Source: JAMXLO01 sp963749575
GTDB taxonomy: Bacteria; Pseudomonadota; Alphaproteobacteria; Acetobacterales; Acetobacteraceae
Assembly (NCBI GenBank): GCA_963749575.1
Contig: CAVVNM010000023.1
Span: 248,001 to 312,000, forward strand
Length of the DNA stretch: 64,000 nt
Reading direction: 5' to 3'
The notes under the pieces: model-generated
Told to the model about the DNA's origin: nothing
Databases searched by the model: none
What the model saw: only the letters and a program-made list of their open reading frames with translations
Part shown: positions 38,290 to 48,562 of the stretch, in pieces
Layout: each line of letters starts with the position of its first letter
How positions within the stretch are numbered: position 1 is the first letter of the stretch
Program-made: the position numbers and the translations under genes

Positions 38290-38453
38290 GTGGCGACGCC
38301 TGCGTCAGGTCATGGCGCGAAGGGGCGGTCTAGATGGGGTAACGGGCCGGCAACAGCCCAGCATGGCAGTTGGGTGTGGTCATCCCCCAGAGTGATGGTG
38401 TCTTTGACCGGAGTCAGGATTTGTCCTGCTCCAAGCATCATCGGGGGACGACC
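38290..38453 (+). ncRNA. Candidate bridge-RNA leader of IS110 element
   Basis: 164 bp between the left flank and the transposase ATG contain short inverted segments (GTCAGGATTTGTCCTGCTCC and around 38375-38400) and no coding sequence. In IS110-group elements the 5' leader encodes the bridge RNA that specifies target and donor. Assignment here is by position, not by a confirmed fold. Confidence 0.35.
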
Positions 38454-39482
38454 ATGGAGCACTATGCCGGGATTGATGTGTCACTTGAAAGCGCCAGCGT
38501 GTGTGTTGTGGAGGCAGGCGGTCGGATCGTGCGTGAGGCCAAGGTGGCGAGTGAGCCGGACGCACTGATCGCCTGGTTTGGCAAGTTGGCGGTCAAGGTC
38601 TCGCGGATCGGGTTGGAAGCCGGTCCACTGTCGCAGTGGCTGTATGCGGGCATGCGGGAGGCGGGGCTTCCGGTGGAGCTGCTGGAGACCCGGCACGTGC
38701 GTGACGCATTCAAGGCCATGCCGGTGAAGACTGACCGCAACGACGCGCGTGGCATAGCGCAACTGATGCGTCTTGGATGGTTCCGACCGGTGCATTGCAA
38801 GTCGCTGCCAGCTCAGGAACTACGCGCGGTGCTGACAGCACGCAAGCTGGTGCAGGGCAAGAAGCATGACATTGAGATGAGCCTCCGTGGCATCTTGCGT
38901 GGCTTTGGCTTGAAGGTTGGACCGACGACGACGCGCAGCTTTGATGGCCGTGTTCGCGAACTCGTGGAGGGGCATCCGACGCTACTTGCGGTTGCCGATG
39001 CGTTATTGCTGGCCCGCGCGACACTCGGAGAGCAGTTGGGCAAGCTGCAAAAGCGACTGGTCTCATTGGCCCGCGACGACACGCGGGCACGGCTGCTCAT
39101 GTCGACACCGGGTGTCGGAGTGCTCGTCGCGCTCACCTATGTCGCGGCGATTGACGATCCGGCGAGGTTTCGATCTTCCAAGGCGGTGGGCGCGCATTTC
39201 GGCCTGACACCCAAGAAGTATCAATCCGGCGAGACGGACGTCACTGGGCGGATCTCGAAGATCGGCGACGCAAGCGTGCGCACCGCGCTCTATGAGGCCG
39301 CCAATGTCATTCTGACACGGCCGGTGAAGGGATCCTCACTCAAGAGTTGGGCGATGCGCCTGGCCAAGCGCGCCGGAATGCGCAAGGCGAAGGTGGCACT
39401 CGCGCGTAAGCTTGCCGTTGTCCTGCATCGGATGCTGGCTGACGGAACACGGTTCACGGCCGATAAGGCCGCCGCCGCATAG
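38454..39482 (+). mobile_element. IS110-family transposase (intact)
   Basis: 342 residues from MEHYAGIDVSLESASVCVVE. RuvC-like DEDD residues: D in AGIDV, E in GLEAGPLS, D pair in KTDRNDARGIA. The C-terminal Tnp_20 part holds LLMSTPGVGVLVALTYVA and the serine region KYQSGETDVTGRISKIGD. These elements use an RNA guide and leave no terminal repeats or target duplication, so borders cannot be fixed from sequence. The gene is unbroken, so the copy may be active. Confidence 0.92.
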
Positions 39483-39859
39483 AAAGGAGAGATCGCGAGT
39501 TCGGGCGACCACAAGACACCAGTCGCCCGGAGCAGGTCCCGTCGCCGGGACGATGGATCAGGTCAGGCCGCTAAGACGGGAGCAGCTCGCAAGATCACTG
39601 CGCGTCCCTAGATTGGCCGACCGATCCTCATCAGACCCCATCAGGTGGCAGCCCAGCGCTGACCCCGGACAGAAGCAAGACACCGGCGGCAGGATCAACG
39701 CTCGAAAGGGATTGACAAATGATGGCCCGTTACAGAAGCCTGTCTTATTCACGAGCATAGCAGGGATTCGCTGGCGGATGTGGTGTAAGCGGCTGAGTAG
39801 CGGAGAGATTTGGGTGTCGAGACCAACCTCTGGGCGAATCGGGGGCTGCCACACCCGCC
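39483..39859. other. Non-coding stretch between IS110 and IS1380 sequences
   Basis: No gene. It should contain the right end of the IS110 element and the left end of the IS1380 fragment; neither border is determinable. Confidence 0.4.
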
Positions 39860-40135
39860 ATGGAAGACGATACCCTGCTGCCATTCTCGCTGCCAGCGGT
39901 GCAGCGCAAGAAAGTGACCGCAGCGTTTGATGGTGGCCGGCTGACGTCGGATGGTGGTGTGCTGCTGTTGTCAGGTGCCGACCGACAGGTTGGTCTGTGT
40001 GCAACACTGGCTGCTGTGATCCCCGATCACCGAGATGCATGTCGCGTCACGCATCATCTGGAAGACATCCTGCGTGCCCGCGTCTGGCGGATTTGGCGGA
40101 TGTCCGCCAGTTTGGCCCAGGGCGTGAGCAACTAA
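39860..40135 (+). mobile_element. IS1380-family transposase, N-terminal fragment
   Basis: MEDDTLLPFSLPAVQRKKVT, FDGGRLTSDGGVLLLSGADR, QVGLCATLAAVIPDHRDACR and VTHHLEDILRARVWRI match the N-terminus of IS1380 transposases. About 80 residues are kept; the catalytic DDE domain is missing and the frame ends abruptly at a junction with the beta-helix gene region. Confidence 0.7.
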
Positions 40136-40152
40136 GTGTTGGACTTTATCCA

Positions 40153-43124
40153 CTAGGTGTGGTCGTGCCGCTGATCGCCTGGTTTATATCCACAACCGTT
40201 CTTGTTGTCCCCACTGTCGTCATTGCACCTGCGAGAGTTGCCGGGCGTTGCCGCCGCGGTCACCGTCGCCGTCAGTGTCGTCGTCGCCGTGCCGGTGCCC
40301 GGCGGGGCCTCTGAGATGGTAACCGTCACCGTGAAAGTGCCGGCGGTGGCGTAGGTGTGGGCAGCGTAGAGCTTGAGCGTGCCGCCGGTCGTATTGCCCC
40401 ACCCAGAGTTGGTGTTTCCGGTGGCCGTCAGCACGCTATCTTTGTCATAGCCTAGTGGTGACCCGATCCAACTCGGATTAGAGATTGAGGTGTTTCCGTC
40501 GCCCCAGTTGATGGTCCGAAGAAAATTAGTATTCCTGTAGGGTTGTTCTGCTGCACGTGAACGTGGCCAGCGGCGTCTGGACTGCGCAGTATGGAGTTCC
40601 GTGAACTGGCGTGATGTTAGGATGCGACGTGACCGTAATTTTGTTACCGGATGGTGGCCCGGTCCACCCGTTGACGCTGGCGGACGCCTGACCCGGGCGG
40701 TAGTTGGACATCATAGAACGTCAGATATGCCGCAAAGTATCCCAACGTCTTGAGCAGAGTCTCAGGTCATACCCGACGTGACAGTCGCGAGGGCAGTGTT
40801 CAACTGCGCCAGCGACAACACCGTGCCGGTCGTCGTGGATGGCACTCCCACAACGGTCCCCCCAGTGTATGGATCTCCCCGGCGAGATCTGGTTTCTGTA
40901 CAGCGGCACTGTCGAATTATACCAGGTGTTGCTGCCGACCCAGTTACGACGGCATAATAGGCCGGCACTCGGATGCTGGCGACTGGGTTTTGCACCGACA
41001 TGATCGTGTTGGAGATTAAATAGGGTTCGATGCGCTGATTGGATAGGTCGTTGGCCCCAGGGATGTCGTCGGCGGCTCGTCCGCGTAATCAAACAGCGTC
41101 TTTTCGTCGCTCGCACTCGCAGAGCGGTTCTTGAACATAATGGCGCTGGCATTGCCCGCTCCCGTCAGCGTTCCAGTCCACGTAAAGAGGCCCCCGTCCG
41201 GAATGTTCACGCAGGAACCATGCTGGCTCTCCGTGATAACGTCGATGCAGTGCAGTTCGTTGCCCCGCGTTTTGATCGGGTGCGCCTCCAGTGGCCTGAC
41301 CGTTATTACTTTCGTCACGTTGAACTGACCGATGTTGGTCAGATAGATGTTGTGCGAGTTCTCGCCAAACCCGTGGTCATGCCCAGTCGGATCAGTGTAA
41401 GCGATCCCGTTGTTGAAAAACACACAGTTCGTAACATTGGTGACGGCATCGAAGTTCGATGTCTCGCCGATACCATCCGAGTTGTCGATGAAGGCACAGT
41501 TGTCAATGGTCACTCGACCCGGTGCATTGATACGAACGCCGTCGATGGACCCGAAGGTCCCCGGGGCAAGTCCGCTGCCGCTGATGATGAAATTCGAGAG
41601 GATGCAATCCTGGTAGGTCTGTATAAACGCCCAGACGACGCTTCCATCAGAAATGCTGGTACCAGTCCCGGTTGGGCCGCCCCCAGACGATGCGGAGGTC
41701 CCAGCAGTGACGACACGGTAGACATTCCCTCCGTTGACGACGGCAGTTACGAATGCGTCGGTGGCACCTGTGGCAGCGTATGGAGTGCTGATCGTCCACC
41801 GGCTGAGTCCCGTGAGGGAATAACCACCAACGCTGTTGGGAACAATTGCGCCTAGACTTCCCCATGGATTACCGCCGCTGTATCCCGCCTGATTCCCAGT
41901 CGTTTCCGTGTTGACCGTGGCGAAGTCCATGTGGGTCATGGAGGCGCCGCCGTCGATCCGGACCGCCTTGACAATGTTAAAGCCCGAGCCGGAAAGTGCA
42001 CCAGCACCTGTTGTTGTAAGATCATATGGATTGGTTGCCGCGTTGTAGTAGCCCGTTCCGATGACGTTGATACGATCACCATTCACCACCGAGGCATCTA
42101 ACATCGCGGCTGCAATGGTAGCGAAATTGCCGCCACGGCCTACCGTGTGAACGGTCCCCGTCCCCTGGCAGCGGGGAGGGTCTAGGATCAAGCGTTCGAG
42201 CCACCCAGTTTACCGGCGACGCTATGCCCGTCCCCGCCCCACCGTTCTGCCAGCCAGCAGTAGGGTACGTGGGCAGCACCAGCGGCAACTGCGAAGCGTT
42301 TCCAATGACACTGGTTCCGTGGTTGTCGTTGACAGTGAGATAATTGGGAATGCGAAGAAGGGACATGATGGCCGGGTTTCCGCGAAGGCGGAGTTCTGAT
42401 GGGCCGGACCGGGCGCCCACCAAAGGAGCGTAGAGAATCCCATTGCAATAAATCCTCGAACCGCTGTCCCCTGCCCAGCCTCCGTTGACCCCGAACCCGC
42501 TTGCCCGAAGCTCCCAGGTAAATCCCCACGCATCCCGCAGGAAGGCGGGGGTACCCCAAAGAGCCCGTGTTGGATGCGGGCTCGGATGCCAGTGTTCCAC
42601 GTCAGCACGGTGTTATCAGGGGAGGGGATCGCCGCATCGGCGGAGTTCGTGGAGGGGAAACACTGCGCTGTCGTGTACGGTGTCGTGTGCTGTGACGCCG
42701 GCAGCGGTGGGATCGGGTCGATGATCTGGGTGCTGCCGCTTATAGTGCCACCCACATAGACACCGGAAAAACTGGTCCTTGAGCAACCACCACTGAGCGG
42801 GGATGCCTCTAATAACCGCATTCGTGACGGGATTGCCGGTCGAGTAGGACCACGTTGTTCCGTTGACTTTGGACAGGGCGGCAGAACTTACGCCCCCCGC
42901 CGTCAACGTGAGCACATTACCGAATGAGTTGGTGACTGATGTGAAATTCCATGGCCCTGCCCCCAGCCGCTGATCCGGGGATGTCCCACGAAATAAACTG
43001 GTTATCGTTGGTCGGCGGCGGGACGGACGCCCTTCCCGCTCCGCGAGGGAACACCCGCGCCGATACGGCTCGCGGCAGCAGCGCGAGCATCGCTACTCCC
43101 GCCAGCAGGCTCTCGGCGCTTCAT
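40153..43124 (-). CDS. Secreted right-handed beta-helix protein with C-terminal PKD domain, frame broken
   Basis: The ATG at 43124 overlaps the stop of the upstream small gene. SLLAGVAMLALLPRAVSA is the signal peptide, followed by SVPPPTNDNQFISWDIPGSA and FGNVLTLTAGGVSSAALSKV. After several frame changes the region 42190-41016 forms an unbroken parallel beta-helix (NFATIAAAMLDASVVNGDRI, GVRINAPGRVTIDNCAFIDN, TNVTNCVFFNNGIAY, HNIYLTNIGQFNVTKVITV). The last part is PKD-like: INWGDG, TLKLYAAHTYATAGTFTVTV. Possibly one protein of about 990 residues, or two genes split near 40760. Likely an exported pectin/carbohydrate-binding or adhesive protein. Confidence 0.6.
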
Positions 43125-43403
43125 GGCCACGCTGCGCCCGCCGGCGACCGTGCCGCCGACCACTGCTGGCTCGTGAGCCACATCGTGCCGGTGGTCGGCC
43201 CATTAGAGACTACATGCAATTGCGGGACCACGAACCGACAGGTTCGTCCGTTGCAACGCAGTCGGACGCCGGCGGCTGGACAGCTATCCATCACGAGAGA
43301 GCTTTGGATCGTCACCTGGACCGACGTGTCGTAGCACGACAACGCCATTGCCGGCCACAACAGCACCCGGCCACAACAGCACAAGGAGCGCGAGCCATCT
43401 CAT
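43121..43403 (-). CDS. Small secreted protein preceding the beta-helix gene
   Basis: The signal peptide MRWLALLVLLWPGAVVAG starts at 43403; after a break near 43355 come ALSCYDTSVQVTIQSSLVMD, CPAAGVRLRCNGRTCRFVVP and a C-terminus ending GAAWP. Four cysteines suggest disulfides. The TGA overlaps the next ATG (ATGA), so it is translationally coupled to the beta-helix protein. No family recognised. Confidence 0.55.
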
Positions 43404-43789
43404 GGCGTACACCGCGGCGACAAAGACCCAATAGTTGGATTAGGGATGGAGGGAGCCCCCTGCGGACATGGGCGGTCGCACCCTGGCGTAGGCGCCTGTC
43501 CGCATCTCTCCGTCCGCGACCAAAACCCTTACTGGGGTCATCCTATCCACAGGATCGACCGGTGATAAGCTGCTTCAAGATCCACTCCTATGCATGAGGC
43601 TCGCCACCGGACCATCCGGTGCAACCCTCGGAAGCCCGCATACTGTGAGACGGGTCGCCCCGGTCTCAGGCGAAACATCTGGTCTAGGTCCTCGACACCC
43701 TCAAGTCCGACAGACAGCCGTGGACGTCCCCATCGGTTCGTGGTGCCCTGGCACCCAGCAGCGTCTTGAGTTGGCGAACGCCGTTCTAT
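43404..43789. other. Stretch between secreted-protein genes and IS630 remnant
   Basis: No supported gene. The right part probably belongs to the decayed end of the IS630 remnant, since fragments such as VDSLSSHKVA resemble the transposase in another frame. Confidence 0.35.
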
Positions 43790-44335
43790 GGGCGGTTCAG
43801 ACCCGGGCTGTGGGTCGTCAGATACAGCACAGCCGCCCTGGCTGCCTTGATCGCCTGGCGCGACTTTGTGCGAACTGAGGCTGTCCACGATGACGACGTC
43901 ATCGTTGACAGGCGCGGGAACCAGCCCTGTTCATTGATCGCCCCCTTGAACACGCATGGAGCAGTCGCAGGCCGGCGATGAACGTCGAGGTCTGCCAGTG
44001 TCCCATGAGGCACCGCCGCGACCAGGCGATGGCCCGATTTCGGCCCGGCCATAGAGCCCAGTCATGTCTTGGTCCAGGCTTCATCAATGAAGACCAGCTT
44101 GCCGGCATTCAGCTCTGGCTGGTTCTCACGCCACTCGGTACGCGCCTTGGCCACGTCCGGGCGGTCCTGCTCGACCAGTGATGGCGATCCCGAGTTGATC
44201 AACAGCGCGCGGCGGCTGGCGGCTGCACCACATGCGTGTCACCACCTTTGGGGCGCAGGTCACGGCCGCCGATCTTGAAGTCCCGACAAGTTCCTTCTTC
44301 TTGTGTCGACTAACCGAGATGGCGGGTTCCATGGC
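43790..44335 (-). mobile_element. IS630-family transposase remnant
   Basis: Minus-strand pieces in different frames: VEQDRPDVAKARTEWRENQP, AGKLVFIDEAWTK (first catalytic Asp), GHRLVAAVPHGTLADL with the alternative HWQTSTFIAGLRL, APCVFKGAINEQGW, VDSLSSHKVA and YLTTHSPGLNRP (family PPYSPDLNP). The N-terminal helix-turn-helix region is reduced to PAISVSRHKKKELV. Internal deletion plus frame shifts make it inactive. Confidence 0.6.
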
Positions 44336-44337
44336 CA

Positions 44338-45780
44338 TCACCTCGGCGTTGATATGCTCGACGCAACCGGCCTCTTGCTCGGCCGCATCGCTGTGTTCGC
44401 CGCCCCTCCGGCCGAAGTGACAATTATGCGGGCGTACCAAGCGCCTGCTTTAAACTTCAGCTTCAAACGATGCGCTCCTGCTCCGGGTCCGAAGTGTACG
44501 CTGGCACCTTGATTAAACAGGCGCGACACCCACCAGCCGGCGTAGGCCACCACGAACGGCATCGCCGGGATATGGTAGCGCGACTGTCCTGAATACACCA
44601 CAGCGACCAAGGTGAGGTAAGGAAACAGGACCGGGGCCAATCAGCACCCAGCGGTCCAGTCCGCATCCTCGTCTGAGTAGTAACAAGATGGCCGCTGCCG
44701 TCCCGACCAACAGAGCAGTGTAGTAAAGCTGGTTGAAGATGCGCACCATGCGGAAGGCAACTGCATGATCATCGTAGCCGGCATAACCACGCTGGAACCA
44801 CCATTCACCTTCCCCATCAGGTGCCCAGAGGCGCCAGATCTTCATAGGAACGAGGATAGCGAAGTGGCCGGGGTTATTCCTGATCCAGTCTATGCCAATG
44901 GCGTAGGCCCGCTTTTCAGCCGCCACCTGATCCTCGACCGAAAAGCGAACGCCGTCGATCAGCGAGTTGTCTCGCGTATCGTCGCCGCGCGCTTCGGGGT
45001 TGTTGGCGACCCGGAACGCTATGCCGCCGTTGGTAGATATCAGAACAAAATGATGGAGCACGACATAGTTCCGTATCGTGACGGTTGACACCACCGCGGT
45101 TACGCCGAGCACGAAAATTAGTGCCAACGAGGCGACCCGACGGACTCCATGCGGGGTTCGCCAACAGCCCCAGCCGTAAATGACAAGCAAAATGCCAGGG
45201 GATAACAGGTATTGTGCCTTCACCAGGGCGCCGAAGCCCAACACCAGGGACGATGCCAGTGTCCTCCGAAGGTGGGTCTGGTCATGAAGATATTGAAGCC
45301 CAGCAGCAGCAGAAACGTCGCCAGGGTTTCCGAGAACAGCACGCCAGTGTAAGCAATCTGATTAGGGTAAATGGTCAGCAACAAAACTGTGAGACGTGCG
45401 GCAGTTTCGTCGTGGAATAGGCGCCGCGCCAACTGATACGTCAAGAGAACACCCCGCAAGACAGGGCAAAGATTCACGAATTGTGCGATGATGACGTCGT
45501 GGCCGAACAGAAAGAACGTGGCCGCTAGGAACAGCGGGTAGCCTATCGGCCAGTATGCCGTTGGCCAAGGACCGTCATGGTAGCCCTCGCCCGATGCCAG
45601 CTCCATCCCGCTGATCGACTTACCATCCGGCATCTGAAGTTGGAACCACCGGCAGTAGCAGGACCCACAATCGCAGTAGCAAGAAGACACCAAAGCAGAC
45701 TGGCAGAAACCGTGGGCTGTGGATCGCGTCAAACGCATAAGAATGGGCACGCGATACCAATCCGCGGGCGGCAGCAGCAT
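44338..45780 (-). CDS. GT39-type glycosyltransferase (ArnT/PMT-like), frame broken
   Basis: Membrane enzyme with ELASGEGYHDGPWPTAYWPI and GYPLFLAATFFLFGHDVII in the first loop region, YQLARRLFHDETAARLTVLL, IYPNQIAYTGVLFSETLATF, then after a break near 45245 LGFGALVKAQYLLSPGILLV and RNYVVLHHFVLISTNGGIAF and, after another near 44640, LFPYLTLVAVVYSGQSRYHI. These are conserved stretches of dolichyl-phosphate-mannose-type GT-C enzymes that take a polyprenyl-linked sugar. The 3' end runs into the IS630 remnant, so the C-terminus may be lost. Confidence 0.75.
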
Positions 45781-46099
45781 CGACCGTCACACGACTAGCC
45801 CTTCGAACAACAATTTCAATTGAGCTGGCTGAACAGCGACTAGGATCCAGGGAGCAGGAGATTTCTCAGCGGTCATAATCTGGCCGGCCATGGAAGTGCT
45901 GGTTTCTCACTGGGGGCCAATCTAGCCGGGGAACGCCGTCGAGTAAATTCCCCTACAGGTTCCAATGGAGGAGGGGAATACCAGGAAGTTGTCGGCAGGG
46001 CCTGGGAGCTAACGAGCGGTTTGGACGGGCAAAGCTGGTGAGAGCCTGCGGCGGAGACGGCGAGGGAAGGCGGCCGATCGGAGGGAAGGTGAGCGGCGC
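45781..46099. other. Stretch without clear gene
   Basis: Short frames only. The part next to 46100 may be a further decayed end of the IS66 fragment, but the reading is not convincing. Confidence 0.35.
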
Positions 46100-46420
46100 G
46101 CATGCCCCGGGCTCAGAGGCTTTCGCCAGGTCAGTCCAGCCAGGCACGCGCGGCAGATGGTCCGGCAGCCAGAGGTGCAGGTCCTCGACCAGCGGTCGAC
46201 TTCGCAGCTGACGAACCGCCTGGTACATCCGGTGGCTGACCGCGGAGCCCACCCTCGATCTCGTAGAGCTTGCCGATGCGTGCCAGCACGTCAGCGGCGG
46301 TTCGTCCGCGCCTGCAGACGTCACAGGAACGCAGCGGTCGTCAGGGCGAACAGCGCCGCCGTTGCATCGTGCGGCGACTTGAGGATGAGGCGAAGCGGCA
46401 TTGAGCTCAATGCGCGTCCG
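46100..46420 (-). mobile_element. IS66-family transposase fragment
   Basis: The minus strand gives KLYEIEGGLRGQPPDVP in one frame and YQAVRQLRSRPLVEDLHLWL, PDHLPRVPGWTDLAKA in the next, matching the segment before the conserved ALTRW...LDNN block of IS66 TnpC. Sequence beyond that block is absent. Broken and short. Confidence 0.55.
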
Positions 46421-46535
46421 CCGGACGTTGAGGCGCGTGGCGGGCACGCCTCCCAGCAGCGGAGCGAGTGTTGGGCAGTTGACCCCACTCGTCCCTGTGC
46501 GGCGAGAGGTTGCGATAACTTGGCTTCTGGGACCC

Positions 46536-46838
46536 TCAGCAGTCACTATCGTCCAAGTCATCGATCGCGTGCAGGATCCACGTTTGGGGCGGCCCAGGAT
46601 CGAGGCCGTTGTCGACCATTCGCTTCGCCACATGCAGCGTGTGCCAGATCGCAGTCAGATCGCCGCCGCCGTTCACGGCGACCCATTCACGCCATGCGGC
46701 CTCACCTCCCTTGCCGCCAGCGACAACGATATCGATATCATCGAGGCGGTTCCCTGTGGCAGCGACACAAGCCGGCCAGCCCAGCAAGCAGGCGAACGCC
46801 AGCACCGTTGCGTGATCTTCGTCATCGTTGGCAGGCAA
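46536..46838 (-). CDS. Small secreted protein
   Basis: The ATG near 46826 (MTKITQ) with a one-base shift, or the longer start at 46838, leads into TVLAFACLLGWPACVAATGN, a good signal peptide. The mature part reads RLDDIDIVVAGGKGGEAAWR, TAIWHTLHVAKRMVDNGLDP and GPPQTWILHAIDDLDDSDC. Acidic end; no family known. It resembles the small exported protein before the beta-helix gene in organisation only. Confidence 0.5.
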   Translation of the reverse strand: MPANDDEDHATVLAFACLLGWPACVAATGNRLDDIDIVVAGGKGGEAAWREWVAVNGGGDLTAIWHTLHVAKRMVDNGLDPGPPQTWILHAIDDLDDSDC

Positions 46839-46949
46839 CGGTGGGCGCTCATAGTCCGTGCCCGCCCCTTTCAGGGTCGATCATGCCGTTGATCGGCCGA
46901 CGCGAATGTGAATAATCGTTGACATCGGATAAACTCGCTTCTCCGGCGC

Positions 46950-47087
46950 TCAGCCATCGAGCACGACGAACTTCCGCACCGGCCGGCCGCTGCAGGTTCG
47001 TTGCTCTTTAACGGCCGGCGCCCTCCACGGCACCGATATTTTGTCATACAGGATACAGCCGGCCGCTAGGCGGCAGTCCCGGCTCAT
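46950..47087 (-). CDS. Possible 45-residue protein
   Basis: From 47087, MSRDCRLAAGCILYDKISVP, then WRAPAVKEQRTCSGRPVRKF and VVLDG. The composition is protein-like and it lies just after the pentapeptide gene on the same strand, but no start signal or family supports it strongly. Confidence 0.3.
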   Translation of the reverse strand: MSRDCRLAAGCILYDKISVPWRAPAVKEQRTCSGRPVRKFVVLDG

Positions 47088-47121
47088 CGGGCGGCCAGGC
47101 TCCGGCGCTGGACCCCATCTG

Positions 47122-47413
47122 TCAGTTGGGTATTGGTGTCGCCAGTTGCCTCGCCGAGGCGACGTGTTCGAGTAGCGCATCCCTGAGGAAGGCTCCTTCG
47201 AGATGCGCACCAACGAGGCGGGCGCCTTCGAGATGCCTTCGATGAGGCCAGCGCCTTCGAGATGCGCGCCGATGAGGGTGGCTGCTCTTGAGATGCGCCC
47301 TCAGGAAGGCGGCTTCGAGATGCACCCCAGGGGGAAGGCGCCGCGAGGGGAGGCCGATCAAACTGGCGCCCAGCGATGCGGACTAAAGCCACAAGTAGCT
47401 GATTTTGCTGCAA
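47122..47413 (-). CDS. Pentapeptide-repeat protein, frame broken
   Basis: Starts MQQNQLLVALVRI. Across frames the A(D/N)LXX-type pattern repeats: HLEAAFLRAHLK, LIGAHLEGAGLIEG, HLEGARLVGAHLEGAFLRDA. The underlying DNA shows imperfect 15-bp repeats of the type CTTCGAGATGCGC (plus strand). Such right-handed quadrilateral helices often mimic DNA or act as binding scaffolds. Short; breaks near 47290 and 47240. Confidence 0.55.
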
Positions 47414-47528
47414 TTGCTTTTCGCTCTAAACTGGAACGGTTACGCGGCAACGATTACGCTTGCGACGATGACCGATTTGTGACATGTAGTAAGAGTGTGA
47501 CCCATGGTCTTTCCGGGATTCGTGAGGC

Positions 47529-48560
47529 GTGGATTTCGCTCAACAGCTTGAAAGTCTAATCTCCGACAGGACCGAGCCTTCGCCTCCTCCTCCAGACGAG
47601 ACCCTTACGGACGAGATTATTGTCGAGTGCGTAAAACGCCACTTTGATGTCCCTGCTGGTGCCGCCACTGTGCGCAAGCACGACCGGAGCTACTCCTCGG
47701 TTTGGCAGGTCAGCGTTGCGGGGAAGAGGGAGACGCAACCCTCTTTTCGTGAAGGCCCCAGGCATCAACCCGGAAAAGGAGACACGGCTTCAACAGCGGG
47801 CCGAACAATTGTCGCGAGGTTTGGCTCACTATACCTTGCCGGAGGTGCATTTCGACCGCACGCTGAGGCTGGTCGTTTTGACAGGGTTTCCGGACGGAGC
47901 ATCCTGTCCTTAATCCAGCACGGGGATCTGCTGCATCCGATCCGCTCATTCCCTGAGGCGGAGAATGCGGTGCATGCGGCTGGCAGTTGGCTGAAGCTCT
48001 ACCACCAAGAGCGGCGTACGGGGTCGATCTCACAACCGCTTCTGCGGAGCCTGAAACGCCGCAGTGATTTCCTTGGCTCTCCTTGCCTCCGAGTCCCGGA
48101 GGCGTCTCTGTATGCTCGTGGGGGATGGTTTCGAGGATGAGGTGGTGGTCACCCACGGAGATTACTCCGCCAGCAATTTGCTCTGGGACGGGCGGGGCTT
48201 GGCCATAATCGATTTCGGCATTTCTGAATGGACGGAGATGTCGCCCTTTTGGGATGTGGCGACGTTTCTGGTTACCCTTGGATCGGGGCACCCCGTTTTC
48301 TCCCCGGACGACTTTGTTCTGGTTTAGGCCGCTGCTCACAAAGCTGAAGCGCAGTTTCCTCGCCGGTTATGGGAGAGATCTGCCGAATAGCGCAAACGCG
48401 CCGCCCAGGCGTGCCTCGCCGTCCGCCATTTTTCCAGCGCATTCACGGCTGGGCCGATCCAGGCTGGCTACGGGCGTGCACGCTGGCATTTGAGCCAGTT
48501 AGAACACATTCTTTCCACCTCGGAATTCGCCAGTTCTGGAGAACCGCATTGAATACCGTC
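47529..48560 (+). CDS. Aminoglycoside-phosphotransferase-fold kinase, frame broken
   Basis: MDFAQQLESLISDRTEPSPP, DEIIVECVKRHFDVPAGAAT, NPLFVKAPGINPEKE (lysine of the N-lobe), LAHYTLPEVHFDRTLRLVVL and, after breaks near 47740, 47920 and 48065, VVVTHGDYSASNLLWDGRGL (HxDxxxxN catalytic loop) and AIIDFGISEWTEMSPFWDVA (DFG-type Mg site). The C-terminal part continues to FHLGIRQFWRTALNTVAV without a stop before the methyltransferase. Substrate unknown; in glycan loci such kinases phosphorylate sugars or lipid-linked alcohols. Confidence 0.68.
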
Positions 48561-48562
48561 GC

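Noticed and set aside
46157..46915. Plus-strand 252-codon frame
   Set aside because: It runs antisense to an IS66 fragment and a signal-peptide-bearing small gene; composition is shadow-like.
47180..47340. Short DNA repeats resembling a CRISPR or tandem array
   Set aside because: The repeats are the degenerate codons of a pentapeptide-repeat protein; spacing is 15 bp and there are no spacers.
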